Assembly (NCBI RefSeq): GCF_040115645.1
Contig: NC_089546.1
Location: 868,001-932,000, forward strand
Source of the DNA: Euwallacea fornicatus
Taxonomy: Eukaryota; Arthropoda; Insecta; Coleoptera; Curculionidae
Direction of reading: 5' to 3'
Length of the DNA stretch: 64,000 nucleotides
Shown: positions 36,240 to 46,433 of the stretch, piece by piece
How the letters are laid out: each line of letters starts with the position of its first letter
Numbering within the stretch: position 1 is the stretch's first letter
The notes under the pieces: model-generated
Databases searched by the model: none
Told to the model about the DNA's origin: nothing
The model's input: the letters and a program-made list of their open reading frames with translations, nothing else
Translations under genes and position numbers: made by a program

Positions 36240-37715
36240 AAGGGGGTTCAAATGATACATCATTTTAAAAATGTTTCCAATCTGACTTTACCTGACATAT
36301 TACTCTTCATCATAGAGCAAAACAACACTAAAAATACAATTTTAATAATAATTAAATTATTATTTCCTTTAACTTAGCAACTCTTTGAAATGTTCACCGT
36401 AGACTTCTTGGTACACCCTTAAACGGTAATAAAACGCATCTCTCATATTTTCTTAAGTATTTAGAATGATTTGCCTAATTTTTTATCTTACACCTTGTTT
36501 CAGTTCATCAATATCACGTGGTTTCGTATTGTATATCTTCGATTTTAGATATCTCCAAAAATAAAATCAAGACGAGTGCGATCGGGAGATCTCGGCGCTC
36601 GTTTTATTGAGCCTTTTCCTATCCATCAATTTACAAAAGTTTTATATAAGGTATAAGTGAACATTTCGAGCAAAACGTGGTGGTGCTCTATCTTGTTGTA
36701 ACCACATCTGTTCGTCCAGCACGTCTTGATTTATTTCACTAGGAAGCAAATTTTATATCAGATAATGTAGGAACTAGTTCGTGTTCAAGAAATTCTAAAT
36801 ATCGTTGGCCATTTAAATTTTTATCGAAAAATATTGGTCCTAATATTGAGTTCCCTAGGATGCCCGTCCAAACATTAGTTTTTCCAGGATACGGTGTGTG
36901 ATCTTCTCTCATTGAAAGAGAATTCATTGCAGACTAGTTTCGACAATTTTGTTTATTGATATATTCATTTAATGAAAAATTACCTCATAAGTAAACAAAA
37001 TTTATTCCATAGATATTTTTAATTGCTTAACAGCATTCATAATCCTTTCGCAAAATTCATTTCGTTGATCTCCATCATCCTCAAGTAATTTTTGATACAT
37101 TTGCATTTTATAAGGCCGAATATTTGCATTTTTCAATATTTCAAAAACGGATGAATTCCTGATTAAGTTTTCGTAAGCTATTTGCCGAGTTGCTGTAATC
37201 GGGTTTTCTTTTAATGCTAAAAGTACGTTAATTTTTGTATTGTCATCAATTTTTCGCGGTTTGTTTTTTGGGGTATTTCTTACATGACCACGGTCTCTAA
37301 TTTTTTTTCTATTTTATTGGTAATCCCTTGATTAATGAGTGGCAAATCAGGATACTTTTGTCGAAATAATTCAACAACCTGATTTTGTGTTTGGACTCTG
37401 TCACCGTATCCAATCATTATTAAAATTTCGATTTTATGAAATTCAGTTAAGTAATGCATTATTTACAATTTTATAACTTACGTGAAGTTTTTTTTTCTGT
37501 ATTAAGCGAAATTAACTAAATTTTGTATTAATGGAATATTCAGATTGTAGTATTTCAGAAATATTTCGTAAAAAAATTATAAATAAATAAACAACATTTC
37601 AGTATAAAAACAATTTATTTTTGCTATTATTTTATTTTATGTTATAAAGTACTATGTCAGATAAAGTTAAGTTGAAAAAAAAATCTTTAAAATGATGTAT
37701 CACTTGAACCCCCTT
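36240..37715 (-). mobile_element. Decayed Tc1/mariner element with AAGGGGGTTCAA termini
   Basis: Left end AAGGGGGTTCAAATGATACATCA and right end read inward AAGGGGGTTCAAGTGATACATCA continue into an inverted repeat of at least 70 bp (through TTATCTGACATA / TTACCTGACATA). A decayed transposase fills the middle on the minus strand. The target duplication is not clear. Confidence 0.82.
36370..37440 (-). pseudogene. DD41D-type transposase, heavily mutated
   Basis: Minus-strand segments in order: a YPDLPLINQG N-terminal part near 37330-37430, NKQNCR (about 36930-36960), TNVWTGILGNSILGPIFF in the 62-codon frame 36739-36927, RYLEFLEHELVP, then short pieces with an RSPDRTRLDF-like block near 36570 and a recognisable tail. 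Many stops and shifts. Confidence 0.7.
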
Positions 37716-38182
37716 TTTATTTAAACTTTTAAGAGTAACTGCCATCCTCACTAAGGGATTGATATCTGTAATATCAGAATACTAGCAAGAAGTATATTGA
37801 CTAAAAGAAAAATTGACGTGTTGAAGCAATTTTCTTAAAAATCAAATGCCTTGTCGATACCGAATTTAATCCAATTAAAGTTATCACACTATATATACAG
37901 GGAGTATTTTCAAAAACTTGCTTCTTCTCAGATTTCTAGAAGTGTAAAAGATCGAGACACGTCGACCTTAGAATGAAGGGAAATGCAAAATAAAAAAGTT
38001 TTCAGTCCCGATTGACAATATCGCAGGGGTAGCAATCTCTTTGTTTTTTTAAATAGGAAATTGGGTTAATTAAAAGATAATTAATAGTAACTCTTAAAAT
38101 TCTTTAAACAGCCGTACCAAAATTTTTCAATACATTTTTTTACAATTTTTAATTTTTCAAGAGAGAGATGTTTAAAATGCAG

Positions 38183-38504
38183 TGTTGAACGATAGGCAGG
38201 GGTTCCTTCCTTGGAGGTTGGAGATACCACCCGCGAGTTATTATACGAGAGCGCTTACACGCGAGCACTACTTGTAGTACTTGTCGGTTCACGTTACCGA
38301 CGTTGTACTTTTATGTTACGAGAGTCCAGGACGGACTATATACCTGCTTAGTGAGGTACACGTGGGATCTCCCGAAAATCTCGGAATTAGGACAACCCGT
38401 CAAACTATTGCACTATTTATTAAATGATTCGTAAATAGTTATTACTAAACTAAACTTGAAGCGAACACGAGATTACTTGGTTACGTGGCCGAGTATTAGT
38501 ACGA
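38183..38504 (-). repeat. Antisense BEL/Pao LTR fragment (left arm of a 322-bp inverted repeat)
   Basis: It begins TGTTGAACGATAGG, directly after TGCAG (38178-38182), and is the reverse complement of 38650-38971 without any difference I could find. It equals the antisense of the last 320 or so bases of the LTR. The loop 38505-38649 is 145 bp. Confidence 0.92.
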
Positions 38505-38971
38505 CCATGTCGGTTGGCCATTACCTCCCAGTACTTAAGGGCTGGGAGAGGGTGGAATCTCTCTCTTTTATTTCTGCTCGTCTGCACAGCTACAACTCTG
38601 ACCATTATCGCTGACGGTTCAACACCTCAAACACCCGACAAAGAAAAATTCGTACTAATACTCGGCCACGTAACCAAGTAATCTCGTGTTCGCTTCAAGT
38701 TTAGTTTAGTAATAACTATTTACGAATCATTTAATAAATAGTGCAATAGTTTGACGGGTTGTCCTAATTCCGAGATTTTCGGGAGATCCCACGTGTACCT
38801 CACTAAGCAGGTATATAGTCCGTCCTGGACTCTCGTAACATAAAAGTACAACGTCGGTAACGTGAACCGACAAGTACTACAAGTAGTGCTCGCGTGTAAG
38901 CGCTCTCGTATAATAACTCGCGGGTGGTATCTCCAACCTCCAAGGAAGGAACCCCTGCCTATCGTTCAACA
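38505..38971 (+). repeat. 5' LTR of the BEL/Pao element, 3' 467 bp only
   Basis: It matches 44948-45414 of the 3' LTR over the same length with no difference seen by eye. The first 386 bases of the LTR are absent, so the normal U3 promoter region is missing from this copy. Confidence 0.9.
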
Positions 38972-38992
38972 TTTAGTCCTTCGAGCCGGATC
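38972..38992 (+). promoter_or_regulatory. Primer-binding site region of the BEL/Pao element
   Basis: TTTAGTCCTTCGAGCCGGAT begins right after the LTR terminal CAACA, the expected place for tRNA priming. The GTCCTTCGAGCCGGA core is typical of insect BEL elements. Which tRNA it pairs with was not determined. Confidence 0.7.
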
Positions 38993-39158
38993 TTCCCAGC
39001 AACGTCGAGGAAACCACCAACGAGGAGTGAACATCAGCTTAAAGGTCAGTCTTTCCATATTTACACCCGCTACCCCAAACAATCCACTAATTCCCTCTCA
39101 CCATTAAGTATATATCGCCACGGTTTCACGTTAGTTTGTACTCGGTAAACTTAACATA

Positions 39159-42100
39159 ATGTCCATCGTAGATGAACAGTTTGCCCCAGAACTCATTTTG
39201 AAGAAATTAAAAAATAGCAAAGCCCAAATCAAGGGTGAGCTAACGCGCTTCACAAGTTTTCTAAATAAAACCGATTTGGATCAATGCATCGAATTACTGC
39301 AAGCTAGATATGATAGCGCGAAATCCATATTAGACAAGTTCAAATCGATCCAAACGGAATACGAAGAGTTACTAATTACTGATTTTCCCAGTAACTACGA
39401 CGAAGGGGAACTGGGAGAAGAACGCGATAATTTTGAAACTCGTTATTTCGAGGCAGTAGCTATAGCGCAAGGTGTGCTAGAAAAGCACTTTCATAATCAA
39501 CGGCAAACCAATGTAAATGCAAATCGGAACACTGAATCACCTTCGACCAGCGCATCGCTACAGGCCATCGCTGGTTCAGGTGACTCAGTCGTTTCACCCA
39601 AATCATGCATTAAGCTTCCATCTTTAACCCTACCCGAATTTAGCGGGTGCTACGCGGATTGGCAACGATTCCGTGACATGTTTATGGCAGTGATTCACGA
39701 TAACCATGCATTATCGGATGCTCAACGCTTCTACTACCTAGAAGCATCTCTGCGAGGCGAACCAAAAACGTTATTAGCATCACTAGCTCCTACCAACGCA
39801 AATTATGCTATTGCTTGGGACCTCCTTGAGAGACGATACCAGAATACGAAATTTATCATTAACTCACATTTAAAGGAAATCATGGAGTTCCCTGCGTTAG
39901 CCAAGGAATCGCATATCGCGTTGAGAAACTTCTCAAACCATTTCTTCAAGAACTTTCGCGCATTAGAATCCTTAGGCGAAAGGGTCCGTGAGTGGAACAC
40001 CATGTGGATTTATATTCTGGTGTCCAAGTTAGATATTAGTACAAGACGCGAGTGGGAGAGATACTCCCAAGGCATAAATTCGCCAAAAATCGACCAATTT
40101 AACGAATTTCTAATGCAGAGATGCCAGGTATTGGAAGCAGTTGACTCAAGGGTGTGGTCAAACCCTAAAAAATCTAATGAATCAAGATCCTTTGCCACCA
40201 CTAGCACCACGTACCGACCAGCGTGTCCGTTCTGTAAGGGTGAACACTTCATATATTCATGTGAGGAGTTCAAAAGGTTATCAATTTCGAATCGGTTTGA
40301 AAAGGTAAAAAGGATGAATTTATGCACGAATTGCTTACGGCACGGACACAAACTGTCGGAATGTCGGTCATCGGGATGCAAAATGTGTCGGCAAAGACAT
40401 GCGACCCTGCTTCATAAGCCACAACAACCTTCGCGAGCTGGTAACGTAGACGTCAATCGGGACAACGGAAACAGTTCTCGCCATGACAATTCAAACCCTC
40501 ACGAAGGCACCAGTGAACAAAACACATCACATCCGATATTGACAAATACCTGTCAAAATGCCAGAAATTGTCTCATGCTACTATCGACGGCTGTGGTAGA
40601 TGCCTACGGCAAGCACAAAACCCGAATTCCGTGCAGAGTACTGCTGGACTCGGCCAGTCAATCTAACTTCGTAAGCACAGCCATGGTTAAACAATTACAA
40701 CTAACACCGTCAAAGGTCGACATTCCCGTCTTAGGCATAAACCAAATACAGACGAGAATATCGCATGCCACGGACATATCAGTTGCATCTCGAACCACAG
40801 CCTTCAAAACAAAATTGAGTTTTCTCGTCGTGCCGAAAATAACAGAAGTAGCTCCGCAAAGCTACTTCGATAAATTAAAACTAAATATTCCCGATGAGTT
40901 GGTTCTGGCGGACCCTGAGTTTAATGTACCCTCTGAGATAGACATGCTTTTGGGTTGCGAAGTATTTCTGGACCTCCTCTGCATAGGACAGTTGAAACTA
41001 GGCAGGACTCTTCCCACGCTGCAAAAGACATTACTGGGCTGGATAATAGCCGGCAGAGTCCCACATCAACAAGGCAGACTCGGTAAAACACAGTCAATGA
41101 TGTCTAACTGTTTTCTTGCGCAGAACCCGTTGGAAAGGGGTTTGGAAAAATTTTGGCTTGTTGAGGAGGCCAACTCGCATTCCTTAAGTCACATGACCGA
41201 GGAAGAGCGTGAATGCGAAGAGCACTTCATTAAGACCACAGTTCGCGACGAAGGTGGCAGGTTCGTGGTGAAGCTTCCATTGAAACAGAAATTCACGGAC
41301 TTGGGCAATTCGAAGCAAACAGCGCTCAATCGTTTGTATGCAATCGAAAGACGACTGGCAAAAACCCATGAACTAGGAACTGCCTACCGAGCATTCATGC
41401 AGGAATACAAGGACCTCGGACACATGACGGAGGTACCGCGTGAACCAACATCATCGAAATTCCCTATATACTATATACCGCACCATTGCGTTCAAAAACT
41501 GGAAAGCATGACTACCAAGCTAAGAGTAGTTTTTGACGCTGCATGCAAAACCACAAAAGGTTCATCACTGAACGACGTCCTGAAGGTCGGGCCCACGATA
41601 CAAAAGGACCTATTCTCAATATTATTGAGATTCAGGAAACACAACTTCGTGTTGATCGGTGACATAACCAAGATGTATCGGCAAATCTTGGTAGACGAGC
41701 ACGAGAGGGATCTTCAGCGCATAGTATGGCGAGACACACCCAATGAAGAAGTCAGACACTATCAGCTCAACACGGTAACGTACGGTACAGCTTCAGCCTC
41801 GTATCTCGCGACGCGTTGTTTAATTAAAATATCACAAGATGTAGCTGAACAATGGCCGCGCGAATCTGAAACAATAGCGTCTGACTTCTATGTTGATGAC
41901 TTGTTAACTGGATCTTCAGACCTCGATTCCCTGAAACGATTGGGAGAAAACATCCGCCGAATCCTCGCAAAATACGGATTCGAATTGAGACAGTTCAGAT
42001 CAAACGCACACCAATTGCTGGATGAAATCGCCAAGGATGGTCACGAGAAAAAATATCTTATAAGCGATGACTCCAGCAGCAAGACCTTGGGGATTTCGTG

Positions 42101-44453
42101 GGTTCCCAGTCTTGACACGTTTGAATACGATTCGAAAAAATTCGCGGAGACTCACGGCAAGGTAACAAAACGAACAATATTGTCGTGGGTCTCGAAAATA
42201 TTTGACCCCTTGGGAATCGTGGGTTTCTTAACAGTATGCGTGAAACTGTTAATTCAACGTCTCTGGCAGCTGAAAATCGATTGGGATGAGGGAATTCCAA
42301 GCCAGCTGCACGCGGAATGGGTAAAACTAAAAAACGAAATAGCAAGGGTAGGCCTATTGCAAGTACCGCGTCACGTGCTTGTTAATAAGCCCAAGACCAT
42401 AGAAATACACGGATTTTCAGACGCCAGCGAAAGGGCTTACGGGTGTTGCATATACCTGCGCTCGATAGATGAAAATGGACAAATTGCGAGCCATTTACTG
42501 TGTGCGAAGTCCCGCGTCAGTCCTTTAAAAGTCCTCTCGTTACCGCGATTAGAGCTCCTCGGAGCCGCGCTGTTAGCAGACCTGGTAAAGAGGTCTGCTG
42601 ATATTCTGGCGCTACCCATAACAAAAACGTTTTTATGGACCGATTCCACGATCGTTCTTTGTTGGATCGCGAACGAACCTAAAAGGTGGAAGACTTTCAC
42701 CGCCAATAGGGTGGCGGCGATTCAATCACTGACCGATATTGATGACTGGCACCACGTAAAATCTGAGGAGAATCCCGCGGACATCATATCGCGTGGTACC
42801 AGCATAAGGGAACCAGCGAATCGTCAACTATGGTTTCACGGTCCCAGTTTTCTCGTAAAACCCGAAGGGTGGCCTAAAGATTCGGCCATTTTAAGGTTCG
42901 CGGCTCCAACTAAGGACACGCCCGGGCTTAAGGAAGCCCCGGAGGTGTCTCTAGTAGCGCAATGCCCCGATGACGAGATATTTGACAGATTTTCGTGCCT
43001 TCATAAATTATTACGCGTCGTGGCATACTGCGTAAGGTTTGGGAGCAACGCAAAGTTACCCAAGGGGGAAAGAGAAGCTGGGCCCCTGAGCCCCGGCGAA
43101 GTGCAACAGGCGGAATGGCGACTTATAAAAATAGTTCAAGCAAGATCGTTTCCTGCAGAAAGTCGCGACCTAAGCACTGGGAGGCGCGTTTCTACCAGAA
43201 GTAAATTAAAGTCACTCTCTCCGTTCCTTGCTCAAGACGGCATGATTAGGTTAGGCGGTAGACTATCGAACTCGAACTACACTTATAACGTAAAGCATCC
43301 CATCGTACTGCCCGCCAAGCATCCGCTAACCCAACTCATCATCGCGCGCGAACATAGACGCACCTTGCACGCAGGGGCCCAGTGCACCTTAGCTCACGTC
43401 AGGCAAAGGTACTGGCCTCTGAATGGCAAACAAACAGTGAGGGCACACATCCGAAAATGCATGACATGTTTCAAGTCCAATCCGAGTAACACCCTCACTC
43501 CACAGATGGGTGAGCTGCCCATTTCCCGCGTCACGCCGTCGCGGCCGTTCTCGTCCGTGGCAGTCGACTATGCCGGGCCATTCGAATTAAAAGATGGTAA
43601 AACCCGGTCTCGAAAAACGATCAAGGGGTACATTTGCATCTTCGTGTGTCTCGCGATCAAGGCAGTGCACATAGAAGTTGTCACGGACCTGACCAGCGAC
43701 GGATTCTTGAGTATGCTAAAAAGATTTGTTTCAAGACGAGGCCTATGTTCATTCATATACAGCGACAACGCAACGAATTTTGTAGGTTGCAACAACGAGC
43801 TCAGAGCAATTCAAAACATTGTGAGGTCTAGTCCATTGCAGAACTTTTTAACAAACTCAAACATAAAATGGCAATTTATGCCCGCTAGATCTCCACATTG
43901 GGGCGGGCTTCATGAAGCGGCGGTGAAGTCTTGTAAACATCATTTAAAGCGGGTTTTGAATGGCTCTCGGTTCCATTACGAGGAATTTTATACAATAACA
44001 ACGCAAATCGAGGCGATTTTGAACTCCAGACCTTTGATCCCTATGAGTTCCGATCCCAACGACCTAAAGGCATTCACCCCGGCCCATTTCCTAATTGGGC
44101 AAGAGCTCACGGCCATACCCGAAAGAGATCGCACCGATGATAAGGTCAACTTCAACAAGCGCTACCAGCACCTCCAGATCATCGGACAACACTTCTGGTC
44201 CAGATGGCGGAAAGAATACCTTCACCAACTGCAGACACGAAACAAATGGCAGATTCAACCCAATCACGACGTGCAGGTTGGCGCTTTAGTGCTCCTGAAG
44301 GAAGATCACGCACCATCGCTATGCTGGCCGCTGGGACGAATCACGGCCGTTCATCCCGGACCAGACAATATAGTGCGAGTAGTTAGTGTAAGAACCAAGG
44401 GTGGCGTTTTCAAAAGATCAGTCGCGCGGGTGGCTTTGTTGCCAGTGGCTTAA
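39159..44453 (+). CDS. BEL/Pao Gag-Pol polyprotein, 1764 residues, uninterrupted
   Basis: One open frame. Domains in order: Gag with a DUF1759-type region (about 148-240, starting IKLPSLTLPEFSG); zinc-knuckle segment (about 356-410, CPFCKGEH to CRQRH); aspartic protease with DSAS (Asp497); reverse transcriptase from about 780 with catalytic YVDD near 911; RNase H region around 1085-1230; integrase with an N-terminal His/Cys zinc motif and catalytic Asp1470, Asp1536 and Glu1586; and the BEL-specific C-terminal DUF5641 domain. It encodes all functions for copying RNA into cDNA and integrating it. There is no env. The smaller frames on both strands inside it are shadows. Codon use is less AT-rich than in the surroundings, as expected for a recent arrival. 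Confidence 0.96.
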   Translation: MSIVDEQFAPELILKKLKNSKAQIKGELTRFTSFLNKTDLDQCIELLQARYDSAKSILDKFKSIQTEYEELLITDFPSNYDEGELGEERDNFETRYFEAVAIAQGVLEKHFHNQRQTNVNANRNTESPSTSASLQAIAGSGDSVVSPKSCIKLPSLTLPEFSGCYADWQRFRDMFMAVIHDNHALSDAQRFYYLEASLRGEPKTLLASLAPTNANYAIAWDLLERRYQNTKFIINSHLKEIMEFPALAKESHIALRNFSNHFFKNFRALESLGERVREWNTMWIYILVSKLDISTRREWERYSQGINSPKIDQFNEFLMQRCQVLEAVDSRVWSNPKKSNESRSFATTSTTYRPACPFCKGEHFIYSCEEFKRLSISNRFEKVKRMNLCTNCLRHGHKLSECRSSGCKMCRQRHATLLHKPQQPSRAGNVDVNRDNGNSSRHDNSNPHEGTSEQNTSHPILTNTCQNARNCLMLLSTAVVDAYGKHKTRIPCRVLLDSASQSNFVSTAMVKQLQLTPSKVDIPVLGINQIQTRISHATDISVASRTTAFKTKLSFLVVPKITEVAPQSYFDKLKLNIPDELVLADPEFNVPSEIDMLLGCEVFLDLLCIGQLKLGRTLPTLQKTLLGWIIAGRVPHQQGRLGKTQSMMSNCFLAQNPLERGLEKFWLVEEANSHSLSHMTEEERECEEHFIKTTVRDEGGRFVVKLPLKQKFTDLGNSKQTALNRLYAIERRLAKTHELGTAYRAFMQEYKDLGHMTEVPREPTSSKFPIYYIPHHCVQKLESMTTKLRVVFDAACKTTKGSSLNDVLKVGPTIQKDLFSILLRFRKHNFVLIGDITKMYRQILVDEHERDLQRIVWRDTPNEEVRHYQLNTVTYGTASASYLATRCLIKISQDVAEQWPRESETIASDFYVDDLLTGSSDLDSLKRLGENIRRILAKYGFELRQFRSNAHQLLDEIAKDGHEKKYLISDDSSSKTLGISWVPSLDTFEYDSKKFAETHGKVTKRTILSWVSKIFDPLGIVGFLTVCVKLLIQRLWQLKIDWDEGIPSQLHAEWVKLKNEIARVGLLQVPRHVLVNKPKTIEIHGFSDASERAYGCCIYLRSIDENGQIASHLLCAKSRVSPLKVLSLPRLELLGAALLADLVKRSADILALPITKTFLWTDSTIVLCWIANEPKRWKTFTANRVAAIQSLTDIDDWHHVKSEENPADIISRGTSIREPANRQLWFHGPSFLVKPEGWPKDSAILRFAAPTKDTPGLKEAPEVSLVAQCPDDEIFDRFSCLHKLLRVVAYCVRFGSNAKLPKGEREAGPLSPGEVQQAEWRLIKIVQARSFPAESRDLSTGRRVSTRSKLKSLSPFLAQDGMIRLGGRLSNSNYTYNVKHPIVLPAKHPLTQLIIAREHRRTLHAGAQCTLAHVRQRYWPLNGKQTVRAHIRKCMTCFKSNPSNTLTPQMGELPISRVTPSRPFSSVAVDYAGPFELKDGKTRSRKTIKGYICIFVCLAIKAVHIEVVTDLTSDGFLSMLKRFVSRRGLCSFIYSDNATNFVGCNNELRAIQNIVRSSPLQNFLTNSNIKWQFMPARSPHWGGLHEAAVKSCKHHLKRVLNGSRFHYEEFYTITTQIEAILNSRPLIPMSSDPNDLKAFTPAHFLIGQELTAIPERDRTDDKVNFNKRYQHLQIIGQHFWSRWRKEYLHQLQTRNKWQIQPNHDVQVGALVLLKEDHAPSLCWPLGRITAVHPGPDNIVRVVSVRTKGGVFKRSVARVALLPVA

Positions 44454-44561
44454 GTTTAGGGACTCTAGGAACGTTAGCAATGGGATAGTCAATAATTAGG
44501 TACACCGCATTTGTAGCACGTATTGTTGAAAGTCAAGCATGGCCTTTCAAGGGGGGGAGGA
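44454..44561 (+). promoter_or_regulatory. BEL/Pao 3' leader with polypurine tract
   Basis: The untranslated stretch ends in AAGGGGGGGAGGA (44549-44561) immediately before LTR TGTTAAGAC. This purine run is the plus-strand primer of reverse transcription. Confidence 0.88.
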
Positions 44562-45414
44562 TGTTAAGACTTGAGGGGCCAAGACTTGATATGTTAGTTA
44601 ATGTAAGTCCCAAAGCTACGCCCCTGCACATCTTGTATTTGCTTGCTTCCCAGATGTCACGACCCGCCATAGTTGATACAAATGTTTTATTAGTCAAATT
44701 CCTCGGCTTTGTGTTCTTCAAAAGAAACTATATTGTGAGGCAATCAAACTATAAAATGTGCATGGGATGTAGTCCTTGAATATCGAAATATCCCATCGTT
44801 ACCCTTAGCGGTAGACAAAATTGAGGGTACCGTCACGTTCCGTTCGGAACGACGGCCATATTCCGGTCACGGGATAATCTGTTCTGGTCGTCGTTCTGGG
44901 CATAATGGGATTCCTTCAAGGGAAAGTCATCCCGAGTAGTAGTACGCCCATGTCGGTTGGCCATTACCTCCCAGTACTTAAGGGCTGGGAGAGGGTGGAA
45001 TCTCTCTCTTTTATTTCTGCTCGTCTGCACAGCTACAACTCTGACCATTATCGCTGACGGTTCAACACCTCAAACACCCGACAAAGAAAAATTCGTACTA
45101 ATACTCGGCCACGTAACCAAGTAATCTCGTGTTCGCTTCAAGTTTAGTTTAGTAATAACTATTTACGAATCATTTAATAAATAGTGCAATAGTTTGACGG
45201 GTTGTCCTAATTCCGAGATTTTCGGGAGATCCCACGTGTACCTCACTAAGCAGGTATATAGTCCGTCCTGGACTCTCGTAACATAAAAGTACAACGTCGG
45301 TAACGTGAACCGACAAGTACTACAAGTAGTGCTCGCGTGTAAGCGCTCTCGTATAATAACTCGCGGGTGGTATCTCCAACCTCCAAGGAAGGAACCCCTG
45401 CCTATCGTTCAACA
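44562..45414 (+). repeat. 3' LTR of the BEL/Pao element, complete, 853 bp
   Basis: Starts TGTTAAGAC and ends GTTCAACA (TG...CA). It contains a natural short inverted repeat, 44932-44946 (CCGAGTAGTAGTACG) against 45094-45108 (CGTACTAATACTCGG), differing at one base, with a loop of 147 nt. That pair coincides with the breakpoint of the left-end rearrangement. Confidence 0.93.
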
Positions 45415-45417
45415 TTT

Positions 45418-45516
45418 GTGACATCTGGGAAGCAAGCAAATACAAGATGTGCAGGGGCGTAGCTTTGGGACTTACATTAACTAACATATCAAGTCTTGGC
45501 CCCTCAAGTCTTAACA
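45418..45516 (-). repeat. Antisense LTR fragment (first 99 LTR bases) at the right border
   Basis: Reverse complement of 44562-44660, ending CTTAACA before TGCAG. The three bases TTT (45415-45417) between it and the sense LTR differ from the expected GTC. Confidence 0.9.
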
Positions 45517-45521
45517 TGCAG

Positions 45522-46433
45522 TGCATTATTCTCCATACGCTAATACAAACGGTCTTCAAATCTTCAATGTAATACTTAAGGATTTTATACAGGAAGACGG
45601 GCAGAACTCGAGAGGTATAAGGTCTGGAAATTTAGCTGGACACTCGATGGTACCTCTTCTACCAATCTATCTACCAAGGAAATTATTATCAAAAAATTGT
45701 CGAACTGATAAAACAATGTGGAGGAGTCCCATCCCATTAGAAATATAATAATTCATCATCCAACATTGGATGTTCGTTCTCGTCGAACTGATTCTTCAGT
45801 ACATCGATGATTAAAACTTGATTAAATTTTGAAACAAATCCAAATACTCTTGTTTATTAAAATTGCCATAAAAGAATATTGGTCGAATAAATAAATATAT
45901 TCCTGAGAATTTTTGAAAAAAAAAAATATTTTTATGGCCATTGGGTATGTCTTTCCAGGAATTGGAGAAAATTTGTATTATTCCAAAAACGACATTTATG
46001 TTGGTTAATTTCTTCATTTAATAAAAACTCTCATCAATAAAGCAAATAACCTTGATTAGATTAGAAGTTTCATTGATACATTTGCTGGTGATTTTGGCCT
46101 TGTAAGGAGACATGCATTTTTTTAACACCTTGCGAATTTGGTGTTCGATAGCTCAATTATTAAAGAAATCGTACGTAGAGAGCTGGCAAGTTCTGCCTTA
46201 AAGAGTCCTAACGCTTCAATTTGAGTGTCCCGGTTGAGAATTCGATTATTTGTTCTCATCAGATTAGACACTGAGTCAGTCTTTATGAATTTATCAACTA
46301 AATTTTTAACGTGCTGGTGAGTTAAATTTTTACCAAAACTTGACTGAAAATCTGGTCCATTGCTCTGGCACGCCAGTGGAGCGCTTCATATAAAAAAATT
46401 ATGACAAATCCTTTCTTCGAAAGAATACACCAT
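45522..46433 (-). pseudogene. DD41D-type transposase of the interrupted DNA element
   Basis: Minus strand from an ATG at 46431-46433 reading MVYSFEERI; then the helix-turn-helix part with NLVDKFIKTDSVSN and NRILNRDTQIEALGLF. After decay, IRPIFFYGN and a DGTPPH block follow near 45690, then RRGTIECPAKFPDLIPLEF. The third catalytic Asp is replaced by Glu in the last block. The C-terminus abuts the BEL target duplication. Confidence 0.75.

Larger units (their letters stand above)
38183..45516 (+). mobile_element. Self-nested BEL/Pao locus: antisense solo LTR containing a sense BEL element
   Basis: The outer borders are TGTTGAACG... and ...CTTAACA, the antisense ends of the family LTR, flanked by the 5-bp duplication TGCAG (38178-38182 and 45517-45521). 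Inside are a truncated sense 5' LTR (38505-38971), a primer-binding site, the polyprotein gene, a polypurine tract and a full sense 3' LTR (44562-45414). The right tail 45418-45516 is the antisense of the first 99 LTR bases. I infer that a sense element inserted into an antisense solo LTR, followed by loss of the palindrome centre at the left. Confidence 0.8.

Noticed and set aside
39803..44386. Many ORFs antisense or out of frame inside the BEL polyprotein
   Set aside because: They are shadows of a long, less AT-rich coding region; none has a domain.
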